Shown: positions 28,107 through 36,996 of the stretch, piece by piece
Numbering within the stretch: position 1 is the first letter of the stretch
Layout: the number at the start of each line of letters is the position of its first letter
Origin: an uncultured Prevotellaceae bacterium
GTDB taxonomy: Bacteria > Bacteroidota > Bacteroidia > Bacteroidales > Bacteroidaceae
Reading direction: 5' to 3'
Assembly (NCBI GenBank): GCA_900315565.1
Contig: OMZS01000004.1
Coordinates: 62,001-126,000 of the forward strand
Length of the DNA: 64,000 nt
Position numbers and translations under genes: made by a program
The notes under the pieces: generated by a model
Seen by the model: only the letters and a program-made list of their open reading frames with translations
What the model was told of the DNA's origin: nothing
The model's database searches: none

Positions 28107-28151
28107 GAAAATCCAAACAGCTGTTTATCAGCAGTTTGGATTTCTTTTTTT
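28107..28151 (+). terminator. Rho-independent terminator of tRNA-Pro
   Basis: AAATCCAAAC (28109-28118) pairs with GTTTGGATTT (28134-28143), with inner AGCTG/CAGC pairing, followed by CTTTTTTT. Confidence 0.88.
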
Positions 28152-28170
28152 GCCCAAAAATGGCGTATTT

Positions 28171-28600
28171 TTAATCACATTTCTGTAATCGGGCCAATCG
28201 GGACGTGATGAGTTCCATATATGAACACTTCATGTATTCGCTGAGGAAGGAATCCTGAATGAGTGCTTTCCACTTTGGTAGAGCCTTATGAAGACCGGCT
28301 ATAAGACGCAGCACCACGTTCTCTTCCAACCCCATCGTCTTTGCTGCTTTCAAGAAATCGTCCAGGCTGAGTTTAGTTTTTCTCCCGGAAAGGGGCAATG
28401 CCAATTCCTCTTTGTCTTTGGGATTGGCAATAGCAACGCTAAGGAGGTCATAGGCTGGCGACAACTGATATTTCTCAGAAGGGCGATAGAGCGAGAAGTT
28501 CTTCAGGTGCATGTCGTTGTTGCCCGTCACGAAACAGAAAAGCAAGAGCTGCATATAGTTCGTCAGGTCGAGCTTTGGCGTACTGTAATCGTTTTTCTAT
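28171..28600 (-). pseudogene. HipA C-terminal remnant (toxin kinase fragment)
   Basis: Reading from about 28597, the frame gives YSTPKLDLTNYMQLLLF, then TGNNDMHLKNFSL with the catalytic HipA_C motif. It continues with YQLSPAYDLLSVAIA, including the metal-binding Asp, and LSLDDFLKAAKTMGL. This is the last about 140 residues of a HipA-type Ser/Thr kinase toxin of about 310-430 residues. The N-terminal part is missing: an in-frame TAG lies just upstream and nothing HipA-like or HipB-like follows before 28730. It lies 67 bp from tRNA-Pro, so loss by recombination near the tRNA is plausible. Unlikely to be active. Confidence 0.8.
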
Positions 28601-28733
28601 TTCAGTGTTGGAAAAGTTTGCTTTGAACTGTTCACGGAGACTAAGTATTTGCCGTGTAATGTTGGCAATTAAGAATTAAGTTGTATCTTTGCACCATGTG
28701 GAAACAAACATGTGAAACCAAACTTAAGTCCAA

Positions 28734-29669
28734 ATGAGAAAGATATTATTGTTGATGATGATGATTTGTGCTGCATTTGTTTCAGCACAAGATGTTACAG
28801 AGAACCGCGGTTTTAAGGCTACCCTAAACGGTAAGATAGCAGTAGAAGTGGCATTCCAGACAGTTTGTAACAATGGCAACTGGCAGACGGCAGGTTATAT
28901 TTATTACCCCAAAGCCAAGACACCTGCTCCCATTCTGATTGTAGAGAACTGGGGCAAGGAAAAGCCCGTCATCTCTGACGAGGACAATGTGTTTGACAGG
29001 CGCTTTGTGGAGTATCAGCCCGATGGTGAGACAACAGGAATACTCTATCTGACATATGCAGAGGTAGAGGGCGATTTCCAAATGATGAAAGGTTCGTGGA
29101 AGAATCCCACCACTGGCAGGGTATTGCGCATGTCGGATTTCGAAGAGATGTACGAATTGCCCAGCTGGTGGCCAGGCTCTCCGGCCGTGTTCAGTGCGCC
29201 CAACCGCGATGCATGGAAATTCTTGTTTAAGCTTGAAGACAGGTACGACGATAGCGGAGACAGCGAATGGATGAACTCTATCAGCGTAAAATTCGAGGTG
29301 AACGGAAAGGAGCATCCTCTGAGTTTCGAAGAGCCTCTGAATGGTTCCGTAAACAGCGAAATGGAGGAAAAACTAGACTGGATTATTGAAAAGGACATCA
29401 ACTTTGATGGCATACCCGACCTGATGGTCTATCTCGGAGTAACCCAACAAGCACAGTCGCTCTATAAGGCTTTTGTATGGAATCCTGTTACCCGACAATT
29501 CTACGAAGTGAAGACATTTCAAGAAATTGAGGAGCCGGAATTCGACAGCAAGGCAAAGACCATCACCAGCTATGCGCGCGATGGTAGTACGCTCTACACA
29601 GACACCTACCAGTGGAAGAATGGCAAACTGATTAAAATAGCCAGCAAGAAAGATTCGCTTGATGAATGA
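28734..29669 (+). CDS. Secreted protein with a calcium-binding-like D-x-N-x-D-G-x-x-D motif
   Basis: 311 residues with a signal peptide (MRKILLLMMMICAAFVSAQ). The N-terminal half is beta-rich (AGYIYYPKAKTPAPILIVENWG, GILYLTYAEVEGDF). The second half contains EKDINFDGIPDLMVYLG (about residues 219-235), the acidic D-x-N-x-D-G-x-x-D loop seen in XAC2610-type and EF-hand-like secreted proteins. It then reads KAFVWNPVTRQFYEV, as in that family. Function unknown; periplasmic or extracellular. TATCTTTG at 28684-28691 is a fair -7 box, giving a leader of about 35 nt. Both neighbours are independently transcribed. Confidence 0.75.
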   Translation: MRKILLLMMMICAAFVSAQDVTENRGFKATLNGKIAVEVAFQTVCNNGNWQTAGYIYYPKAKTPAPILIVENWGKEKPVISDEDNVFDRRFVEYQPDGETTGILYLTYAEVEGDFQMMKGSWKNPTTGRVLRMSDFEEMYELPSWWPGSPAVFSAPNRDAWKFLFKLEDRYDDSGDSEWMNSISVKFEVNGKEHPLSFEEPLNGSVNSEMEEKLDWIIEKDINFDGIPDLMVYLGVTQQAQSLYKAFVWNPVTRQFYEVKTFQEIEEPEFDSKAKTITSYARDGSTLYTDTYQWKNGKLIKIASKKDSLDE

Positions 29670-29829
29670 AAGTACAACGTAAACTCTGCAGGACAAGAAA
29701 AACGCTTTTATTGGATGCGCCACCAGCAAAATAGCACGAAAATCTCAGCCGTTATTGAAAATAAATGCGTATCTTTGCGCCAATCTTGGCGCTGCGCCAA
29801 ATGAGAAAAGAAGTATATATACACACACA

Positions 29830-32800
29830 ATGAACGAGAGATACAACATTCCGCAGGAGTGGAACCAGTTTTATTTAAAAGATGTGTCGTTTGTCAACCT
29901 GATGACGCACCGCATCTTCAACGTGCTGATAGTGGCCAACCCTTACGATGCGTTCATGCTCGAGGACGACGGACGCGTAGATGAGAAGATTTTCGACGAA
30001 TACGTGGAGCTGGGCTCGCGCTATCCGCCCACGTTCACGCAGGTATCCACCACCGAGGAGGCCAACGAGGTGCTCCGCACCACCGACATCGACCTTGTCA
30101 TCTGCATGCCGGGCACCGCCGACAACGATGCCTTCACCGTGGCGCGCGAGGTGAAGGCTCAGAACCCCAACATCCCCTGCGTGGTGCTCACGCCCTTCAG
30201 CCACGGCATCACCAAGCGCATACAAGACGAGGACATGTCGATTTTCGACTACATCTTCTGCTGGCTGGGCAACACCAACCTCATTCTCTCCATCATCAAG
30301 CTCATTGAGGACAAGATGAACATTGAGCACGACATACGCGAGGCGGGCGTGCAGATGATTCTCTTGGTGGAGGACAACATCCGATTCTACTCGTCGGTGC
30401 TGCCCAACCTCTACAGCTACATTCTGGCGCAGAGCAAGCGCTTCTCCACCGAGGCGCTCAATCCTCATGCCGCAGCCCAGCGCAAGCGCGGCCGCCCCAA
30501 GGTGGTGCTGGCCACTAACTATGTGGAGGCCATGCAGATGTACGAGAAATATCACGACAACACACTGGGCGTTATCAGCGACACGCGCTTCCCTATGCAC
30601 GCCGTAGAGGGAAGGCTGGCGCACGTAGAAGAGGGCGACCCCGAGGCGGGGCTTAAGCTGCTGCGCGAAATCAGACAGCGCGACGAGTATGTGCCGCTCA
30701 TTCTGGAGAGCAGCGAGAGCCAGAACCGGCAAAAGGCCGAAGCCGAAGGATTCCGCTTCGTTGACAAAAACTCTAAGGCCATGAATCTCGACCTCCGGCG
30801 CATCATGGAAGAGCACATGGGCTTTGGCGACTTTGTGTTCCGCGACCCGAAGACGCGCGAGGAGGTGGCCCGCGTGAGCAGTCTGAAGGAGCTGCAGGAC
30901 ATCATCTTCAAGGTGCCCAACGACTCGATGCTCTACCACGTCTCGCGCAACCACATGAGCCGCTGGCTCTGTGCGCGAGCCATATTTCCCGTGTCGGCAT
31001 TTCTGAAACACGTCACGTGGCACAAGCTCAAGGACGTGAATGCCCACCGCCAGATTATTTTCGACGCCATCGTGCAGTACCGCCGCATGAAAAACATTGG
31101 CGTGGTGGCCGTGTTCGACCGTGGCAAGTTCGACCGCTATGCCCACTTTGCCCGCATCGGCGAAGGCTCGCTCGGCGGCAAGGGCCGCGGACTGGCTTTC
31201 CTCGACAACATTGTGAAGCGCCATGCCGAGTTCAACCAGTTTGAGGGCGTCAGTGTGGCCATTCCCAAAACGGTGGTGCTCTGCACCGACGTGTTCGACG
31301 AGTTCATGGAGTCGAACAACCTCTACCCCATTGCCCTGAGCGACATTCCCGACGAGGAAATACTGCGCCATTTCCTCCGCGCGCAGCTTCCCGACTCTTA
31401 TATCGCCGACTTCTTCACCTTCTTCGAGGCCACCAACAGCCCCATTGCCGTGCGCTCGTCGAGCCTGCTCGAGGACTCACACTATCAGCCCTTTGCCGGC
31501 ATCTACAGCACTTACATGATTCCCCATCTGAGCGACAAATACGAAATGCTGCGCATGCTGGCCAACGCCATCAAGGCCGTTTATGCCTCGGTGTACTACA
31601 AAGACTCGAAAGCCTACATGACCGCCACGCAAAACGTGATCGACCAGGAGAAGATGGCCGTCATTCTACAGGAGGTGGTCGGACGGCAGTATGGCAACCG
31701 TTTCTACCCCACTTTCAGCGGCGTGCTGCGCTCGCTCAACTACTATCCCATTGGCGACGAAACCGCCGAGGAGGGCATCGCCAACCTGGCACTGGGGCTG
31801 GGAAAATACATTGTCGATGGCGGACAGACGCTGCGCGTTTCGCCCTATCATCCGCACCAGATATTACAAACCAGCGAAATGGAAACCGCCCTCAGCGACA
31901 CGCAGACGCGCTTCTATGCGCTGAACACCGAGCCGCCCTCGAGCGACACCACTTTCTGGTCGGTGGACGACGGATTCAACCTGCTCAAGCTCAAGGTGAA
32001 AGAGGCCGACAAAGACCATGCGCTGAACTACATCGCATCGACTTACGACCCCTACGACCAGGTGATTCGCGACGGCATCTACGAGGGCGGGCGCAAGATT
32101 ATCTCCTTCGCCGGCGTGCTGCAGCAGGGCATTTTCCCGCTGCCCGAGATTCTGCAAATGTCTATGAAGTATGGTGCCGAAAGCATGCGCCGGCCCGTGG
32201 AAATAGAGTTTGCCTGCAATGTGAATGCCGACAAGACGGGCGAGTTCTACCTGCTACAGATACGCCCCATCGTGGACAGCAAGCAGATGCTCGAGGAAGA
32301 CATCACCGCCTATAGCGACGACGACTGTCTGCTGCGCTCGCACAATTCGCTGGGCCACGGCATCAGCGAGGACGTTGCCGACGTGGTGTATGTCAAAACC
32401 GACGACAGCTTCACCGCCGCCAACAATCCCGCCATTGCCTATGAGATACAGCAAATCAACCAGAAATTCCTCGATGCCGACCGCAACTACATTCTTGTGG
32501 GCCCGGGCCGCTGGGGTTCCAGCGACTATTGGCTGGGCATACCCGTGAAGTGGCCCCACATTTCGGCAGCGCGTGTCATTGTTGAGACGGCACTGAAAAA
32601 CTATCGCGTTGACCCTTCGCAGGGCACCCATTTCTTTCAGAACCTCACCTCGTTTGGCGTGGGCTATTTCACCATCAGCACCTTCACGGGCGACGGCATT
32701 TTTCAGCAGCACGTGCTCGACCAAATGCCTGCCGTTGAGGAAACCGAGCATGTGCGCCATGTGCGCTTCGCCCGTCCGCTGAAAATCATGATGGACGGCA

Positions 32801-32862
32801 AGAAACAAGAGGGCGTGGTGCTGATGGCAAAAGCAAAAGAACCAACGGAAAATGACAAATAA
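29830..32862 (+). CDS. PEP/pyruvate-binding-domain protein with N-terminal receiver-like domains
   Basis: 1010 residues from ATG 29830 (MNERYNIPQEWNQFYLKD); a TTG at 29755 lies before the promoter-proximal hairpin and was rejected. The N-terminal part has two response-regulator-like segments (IFNVLIVANPYDAF...LVICMPGTADND; VQMILLVEDNIRFYSSVLP...SDTRFPM). The central and C-terminal parts hold a PPDK/PEP-synthase N-terminal domain (IGEGSLGGKGRGLAFL; NSPIAVRSSSLLEDSHYQPFAG; LQEVVG; FYLLQIRPIVD). The PEP-binding His domain is not apparent. I recall this architecture as conserved in Bacteroidales without a known function. TATCTTTG at 29770-29777 is the likely -7 box. Confidence 0.85.
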   Translation: MNERYNIPQEWNQFYLKDVSFVNLMTHRIFNVLIVANPYDAFMLEDDGRVDEKIFDEYVELGSRYPPTFTQVSTTEEANEVLRTTDIDLVICMPGTADNDAFTVAREVKAQNPNIPCVVLTPFSHGITKRIQDEDMSIFDYIFCWLGNTNLILSIIKLIEDKMNIEHDIREAGVQMILLVEDNIRFYSSVLPNLYSYILAQSKRFSTEALNPHAAAQRKRGRPKVVLATNYVEAMQMYEKYHDNTLGVISDTRFPMHAVEGRLAHVEEGDPEAGLKLLREIRQRDEYVPLILESSESQNRQKAEAEGFRFVDKNSKAMNLDLRRIMEEHMGFGDFVFRDPKTREEVARVSSLKELQDIIFKVPNDSMLYHVSRNHMSRWLCARAIFPVSAFLKHVTWHKLKDVNAHRQIIFDAIVQYRRMKNIGVVAVFDRGKFDRYAHFARIGEGSLGGKGRGLAFLDNIVKRHAEFNQFEGVSVAIPKTVVLCTDVFDEFMESNNLYPIALSDIPDEEILRHFLRAQLPDSYIADFFTFFEATNSPIAVRSSSLLEDSHYQPFAGIYSTYMIPHLSDKYEMLRMLANAIKAVYASVYYKDSKAYMTATQNVIDQEKMAVILQEVVGRQYGNRFYPTFSGVLRSLNYYPIGDETAEEGIANLALGLGKYIVDGGQTLRVSPYHPHQILQTSEMETALSDTQTRFYALNTEPPSSDTTFWSVDDGFNLLKLKVKEADKDHALNYIASTYDPYDQVIRDGIYEGGRKIISFAGVLQQGIFPLPEILQMSMKYGAESMRRPVEIEFACNVNADKTGEFYLLQIRPIVDSKQMLEEDITAYSDDDCLLRSHNSLGHGISEDVADVVYVKTDDSFTAANNPAIAYEIQQINQKFLDADRNYILVGPGRWGSSDYWLGIPVKWPHISAARVIVETALKNYRVDPSQGTHFFQNLTSFGVGYFTISTFTGDGIFQQHVLDQMPAVEETEHVRHVRFARPLKIMMDGKKQEGVVLMAKAKEPTENDK

Positions 32863-32880
32863 AAACGATACCAAAAGCCT

Positions 32881-34623
32881 ATGTTTAGAAAAATGTTTTT
32901 GATGGCCGTTTTGGCTATTGTGGGGTGGCACACTCGGGCTGTTGCCGCCAATGACCAGAGCTGGGTGGCCGACTACGACGTGGTGCCACGCCCGCAGAGT
33001 GTCCAACTGTCTAAGGGCGAAGGCTTTGTGCTCGATGGCTCGGTGCAGATAGTAGCGCCGGCGGCTTTGCAGCGCGAGGCTGGTTTTCTGGCTTCCTATT
33101 TAGCCCAGGCAACAGGGCTCCAGCTGCCCGTCACGGCCCAGAAGCCCCGCAAAGTGGCCTGCATTGTGCTGGCCGTGGATAGCCGCACGGTGAAGGAGCC
33201 CGAGGGCTATCAGCTCACGGTGGCCAAGGGCGGCATTCAGCTCACGGGCGGCTCGGCAGCCGGCGTGTTCTACGGCATTCAGACGCTGCGCAAAGCCATT
33301 CCGCTGCCTGCCCTGTTCAGCATGCCCAATCTGGACAACCAGATTCTCAGCACCGACTTTACCCGTCTTTCGCCCTCGGCCGACAAAGCCCAGGCCGCAA
33401 AGCCCCAGGCGCAAAGCGTTGTGTTTCCGGCCGTGCGCGTTGCCGACGCGCCACGCTTTGGCTGGCGGGGCATGCACCTCGACTGCTCGCGCCACTTCTA
33501 CTCCGTGGAGTTTGTAAAGAAATACATCGACATGCTGGCCCTGCACAACATGAACACCTTCCACTGGCATCTCACCGACGACCAGGGCTGGCGCATAGAA
33601 ATCAAGAAGTGGCCACGGCTCACCGAGGTGGGCTCTATGCGCAGCGGCACCGTTCTGGGCACCAACTCCGACCTTGACGACCAGCAGCCCCACGGCGGAT
33701 TCTACACCCAGGCCCAGGCACGCGAAATCGTGGAGTATGCCCGCGAAAGACACATCACCGTGGTGCCCGAAATCGACATGCCCGGCCACATGGTGGCCGC
33801 GCTGGCCAGCTATCCTGAGTTGGGCTGCACGGGCGGACCTTACGAGGTGGGCCATTTCTGGGGCGTATATAAAGATGTGTTGTGTGTGTCCAACGAGCGT
33901 GTCTATCAGTTTGTAGAAGATGTGCTGGCCGAAATCATGGACATCTTCCCTTCGGAGGTCATTCATATTGGCGGCGACGAGACACCCACCGACCGATGGA
34001 ATGCCTGTCCGCGCTGCCAGCAGCTCAGCGCAAAGCTCGCCGCCACACCCGAAATGACGCTGCAGGGATTCTTCACCCGCCGCGTGTTCGATTTCATCAC
34101 TTCCCACCAGCGGCGCGCCCTCGGATGGGACGAGCTGCTCGAAAACAACGCTCCGCAAAACACCATGATCATGAGCTGGCGGGGAACCAAGCCCGGGGCC
34201 AAGGCTGCCGCCATGGGGCACGACGTGGTGATGGCTCCCACGTCGCACTGCTACTTCGACTATCTGCAGGGCAAAGCCCCAGAGCATGAGCCCAGCCGTT
34301 GCTCAGGCTTTATTCCCGTGGAAAAAGTGTATAGTCTGGAACCCGTTCCCGACAGCCTCACCACCGATGCCAGAAACCACATCCTAGGGGTGCAGGCCAA
34401 CCTGTGGGCAGAGTATCTCACCACACCAGGACTCGTAGAATATCAGGCTCTGCCCCGCGCAGCTGCTTTGGCCGAGGTGCAATGGACACAACCCGAACGC
34501 AAAGGCTTCGAAGGATTCTGCCAGCGCCTCACCCGCCTCACCCGCCTCTACGACTGGCTGGGCTATCAATATGCCAAACACCTCTGGCCCGAACGGCAAT
34601 TGCCCAGCCGTTGGCGATTTTAA
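32881..34623 (+). CDS. Beta-N-acetylhexosaminidase, GH20
   Basis: Removes terminal GlcNAc/GalNAc from glycans; probably periplasmic or surface. 580 residues with a signal peptide (MFRKMFLMAVLAIVGWHTRAVA). The GH20 N-terminal beta domain spans about 30-175, then the TIM barrel begins at RFGWRGMHLDCSRHF. HWHLTDDQGWRIEIKKWPRL, EIDMPGHMVAALASYPEL and the catalytic Asp-Glu in HIGGDETPT (about 363-368) are intact, as are MSWRGTKPG and the Trp of QANLWAEYL. An Ala/Gln/Lys-rich loop (SADKAQAAKPQAQ, about 164-176) is inserted at the domain boundary. It lies 18 bp after the preceding gene. Confidence 0.94.
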   Translation: MFRKMFLMAVLAIVGWHTRAVAANDQSWVADYDVVPRPQSVQLSKGEGFVLDGSVQIVAPAALQREAGFLASYLAQATGLQLPVTAQKPRKVACIVLAVDSRTVKEPEGYQLTVAKGGIQLTGGSAAGVFYGIQTLRKAIPLPALFSMPNLDNQILSTDFTRLSPSADKAQAAKPQAQSVVFPAVRVADAPRFGWRGMHLDCSRHFYSVEFVKKYIDMLALHNMNTFHWHLTDDQGWRIEIKKWPRLTEVGSMRSGTVLGTNSDLDDQQPHGGFYTQAQAREIVEYARERHITVVPEIDMPGHMVAALASYPELGCTGGPYEVGHFWGVYKDVLCVSNERVYQFVEDVLAEIMDIFPSEVIHIGGDETPTDRWNACPRCQQLSAKLAATPEMTLQGFFTRRVFDFITSHQRRALGWDELLENNAPQNTMIMSWRGTKPGAKAAAMGHDVVMAPTSHCYFDYLQGKAPEHEPSRCSGFIPVEKVYSLEPVPDSLTTDARNHILGVQANLWAEYLTTPGLVEYQALPRAAALAEVQWTQPERKGFEGFCQRLTRLTRLYDWLGYQYAKHLWPERQLPSRWRF

Positions 34624-34698
34624 TGAGGATGGTTGCAACTTTTTTGGTCGTTGCTGCGTCTAACGATTAAAATGTTGAACCTTTAAAAACCCAAAAAG

Positions 34699-35448
34699 AT
34701 GAAAATGAGACAATCAATGATCATGGCAATGGCATGCACCATGCTGCTGTTCACCTCGTGTATGGAAATAAGCCTCAACGGAGGACTTGGCAAGAAAATC
34801 AAGGCCAGCAAAACCATGGTGACACGGGCGATGACACCCGACGCATTCGACAAGTTAAACGTCAGTGCTGTGGCCAATGTAAAATTCGTGCAGTCGGCCG
34901 AAGAGGAGTGCCGCGTGGTGATGACCGCTCCCGACAACTATGTGGAGCTTTTTAAGATAGAGAGCAAAAACGGCCTGCTGGACATCGACTACACCAAACC
35001 CAACATCAACATTGAGAACAAGAAAGTGAGCATCACCGTTTATGCGCCCCAGCTGAGCAAAATATCAAACACGGGCGTGGCGCAGATAGAGACCGACAGC
35101 CTCGTTGCCCCCAACCTGAACGTCGATAATTCGGGCGTAGGCAACATTCAGCTGCGAGGCCTCAACGTGAAAGCCGTAGAAGTTGAGTGCAGCGGCGTAG
35201 GCAACATTTCGCTCAAGGGCGAGGCCGACGTGGTGAAAATGGAGTGCAGTGGCGTGGGCAGCATCCAGGGAGCCGACCTTCGCGCCCGGAGTGTGGAGGC
35301 CGATGTGAGCGGCGTTGGAGGCATCGACTGCTTTGCCTCAGAGGCCATCAGCGGCGAGGTGAGCGGTGTAGGCTCGCTCAAGTATGGCGGCCATCCGCAG
35401 TCTAAACAGCTCAACCGCAGTGGCATAGGCTCCTTGAAAGAAATTTAG
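34699..35448 (+). CDS. GIN-domain (DUF2807) lipoprotein
   Basis: 249 residues. Signal peptide with lipobox LFTSC (Cys21). The mature part is the GIN/DUF2807 right-handed beta-helix: regular turns such as SGVGNIQLRGLNVKAVEVEC, SGVGNISLKGEADVVKMEC, SGVGSIQG and SGVGGIDC, each with the S-G-V-G corner. This is the putative auto-transporter adhesin head fold; many members are surface lipoproteins of unknown ligand. It is followed by a strong terminator at 35493-35524, so the transcript ends here. Confidence 0.92.
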   Translation: MKMRQSMIMAMACTMLLFTSCMEISLNGGLGKKIKASKTMVTRAMTPDAFDKLNVSAVANVKFVQSAEEECRVVMTAPDNYVELFKIESKNGLLDIDYTKPNINIENKKVSITVYAPQLSKISNTGVAQIETDSLVAPNLNVDNSGVGNIQLRGLNVKAVEVECSGVGNISLKGEADVVKMECSGVGSIQGADLRARSVEADVSGVGGIDCFASEAISGEVSGVGSLKYGGHPQSKQLNRSGIGSLKEI

Positions 35449-35492
35449 TTTTTCTGCCAGAACCATTGTTTTATTGCCTGATATTTATTAAA

Positions 35493-35524
35493 AGTGCCGG
35501 AGTCTGAGGGCTCCGGCACTTTTT
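35493..35524 (+). terminator. Rho-independent terminator after the GIN lipoprotein
   Basis: AGTGCCGGAG (35493-35502) pairs perfectly with CTCCGGCACT (35511-35520), followed by TTTT. Confidence 0.93.
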
Positions 35525-35611
35525 GCACCTTTCAGATTGCAACTTTTCGCGCCTGAATGTTCGAATATCAAAGCAAAAACCGCGAAAAAGTGTTGGTTTG
35601 ATACCGCTTTC

Positions 35612-35663
35612 CTTGATTTAAATCAAGAAAATGTATTTTTTACACCATTTTTTATGTAAAAAA
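35612..35663 (+). promoter_or_regulatory. Two operator-like palindromes before a small-RNA promoter
   Basis: CTTGATTTAAATCAAG (35612-35627) is a perfect 16-bp palindrome containing TTGAT-N4-ATCAA, the FNR-type box. A second inverted repeat, TTTTTTACA (35636-35644) with TGTAAAAAA (35655-35663), abuts the -33 TTTG at 35664. Both sit where an activator or repressor of the 35687 promoter would bind. Confidence 0.6.
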
Positions 35664-35694
35664 TTTGGAGGAAATGAAATTTGTCGTACCTTTG
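35664..35694 (+). promoter_or_regulatory. Consensus promoter of a short terminated RNA
   Basis: TTTG 35664-35667, 19-bp spacer, TACCTTTG 35687-35694: a perfect match to the Bacteroidetes consensus. Confidence 0.82.
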
Positions 35695-35700
35695 CAATGT

Positions 35701-35763
35701 GTTTTTCATAGTATTAGATTTAAGGTTAACAAGGTTGGTGTACGGCGGTACACCATTTTTTTT
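35701..35763 (+). ncRNA. Candidate small RNA, about 60 nt, with its own promoter and terminator
   Basis: A transcript starting near 35701 would run 35 nt and then meet TGGTGTAC/GTACACCA (35736-35755, loop GGCG) followed by eight Ts. No open frame fits inside. The 5' part (CATAGTATTAGATTTAAGG) feels familiar from leaders in other Bacteroidales, but I cannot name it. It could equally be a leader that terminates early, although no gene follows on the plus strand for 1.2 kb. Confidence 0.6.
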
Positions 35764-35869
35764 GCCCTTACCGCTACTGTGAACGCCCACCCCCTACATT
35801 TCGGCCATCGCATTGGCTACGGTTTGCCCTTCTCTGCAAGCGGCCAAAATATCTCCCGACGATACATAC

Positions 35870-35972
35870 AAATTCTCTAGAGAATTTTTGCATAACACCG
35901 TGTTTTGTTCGTATATTTCTAGATAATATGAATATAACGTCGTGCTTTATTCCAAAATTCTCTAGACAATTT
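35870..35972. repeat. Intergenic repeat cluster: two AAATTCTCTAGANAATTT palindromes and an AACGTCGTG word
   Basis: AAATTCTCTAGAGAATTT at 35870-35887 is a perfect 18-bp palindrome; 35955-35972 differs at one base. AACGTCGTG is at 35936-35944. Both words recur at 51.1-51.3 kb. The stretch 35764-35993 holds no gene. Confidence 0.7.
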
Positions 35973-35993
35973 GAACGCAATGTCGTGAAATAA

Positions 35994-36902
35994 TTATTTC
36001 GTCACCACGTTCATCACATAGTCGGCCAGGCGCTCACACTCAGAAATGAAATCAACGTAGAACACACCGAGCTGATAGCTGTAGAGACCGGCATTCACAT
36101 CGTGCAGGTTCTGGTTGCGCAGCTGCTTGCGGTAGTTGTTGATTTCGTGCTCAATATTGATGGATTTTGTGATGTTCACCTTCGCTATGGGCAAATCTAT
36201 GCGCTTCATCATCTCGTCTAGCGAGCCCTCCACCAGATGGAGCATCGTCTGCATGTGCTGGATCTGGTCGGGAGTAAAGGCATCCTGACAGTGCATGCGG
36301 TGGCGGTTCAGCGTGCGGCCAAGGTTATACACCGAGTCGCCGATGCTCTCGAGTTCGGTTATCTGGCGCAGCATTTTCTGTATCTGTGCCTTCGAAGCAA
36401 CCGACAGTCGGCCCTCGCTCACTTTGTTCAGGTAGGAGGCAATCTCCATTTCCATCGAGTCGGTGATGTTCTCGTACTTTTCAATGCGCGAGAAAGTCTT
36501 GTTGAAAGCCACCTCGTCGTCCGTTTGCATCAGCTCGGGCACAAAGCCGAACATCCGCTGACAGCGCTCGGCAAAGTGATGAATCTCCTTCTGGGCCTCC
36601 ATGATGCTGAGCTCGGCCGTAGAGAGCAGACCGCCGCTGATGTACCGCAGACGGTAGTCCTCGTCCTGCGCCTTCATCGGCAGCACGCGGCAAACGAATG
36701 CCTCTATCTGGCGAACGAAGCCAATGAGCAGCAGTGTGTTGATGATGTTGAAGGCGGTGTGGAAAGCCGAGAGCTTGAAGAGGTCGTTGCCGCCGCCCAT
36801 CACGCTATCGACAAACCAGCTGACGGCATCGCAGGCGGGATAGAACACGATGAGGAACGCCACGACGCCAAACACATTGAAGAACATGTCTGTTACAACC
36901 AC
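35994..36902 (-). pseudogene. 5'-truncated Na/Pi cotransporter (PhoU-domain half)
   Basis: 302 codons from a GTG. It opens directly in what is normally the middle of a Na/Pi cotransporter: FFNVFGVVAFLIVFYP and KLSAFHTAFNIINTLLLIGFV (last membrane part). It then continues with a complete PhoU-like helical domain (about 90-300, SIGDSVYNLGRTLNRHR, ISECERLADYVMNVV). The two Na_Pi_cotrans transport repeats, roughly 270 residues, are missing. An in-frame TAG stands just upstream and no promoter box is seen. It may be a relic, or a retained PhoU-like piece with three TM segments. Transport is not possible with what remains. Confidence 0.7.
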
Positions 36903-36954
36903 GGCTGTAACCTATCCATCACACAATTGAAATATTTTTGTAATATAATCCTTC

Positions 36955-36962
36955 TACCTTTG
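36955..36962 (+). promoter_or_regulatory. -7 box of the 33-residue membrane protein
   Basis: TACCTTTG, 35 bp before the ATG at 36997. A TTTG lies only 14 bp upstream, so the -33 element is imperfect. Confidence 0.5.
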
Positions 36963-36996
36963 TAGCGCCAATCACTAACGGTTGGAAAAACAAAAT

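Noticed and set aside
29875-31371. Minus-strand 498-codon frame opposite the PEP/pyruvate-binding protein
   Set aside because: An antisense shadow: no recognisable motif, His/Val/Ala-rich composition typical of reversed coding sequence, no promoter.
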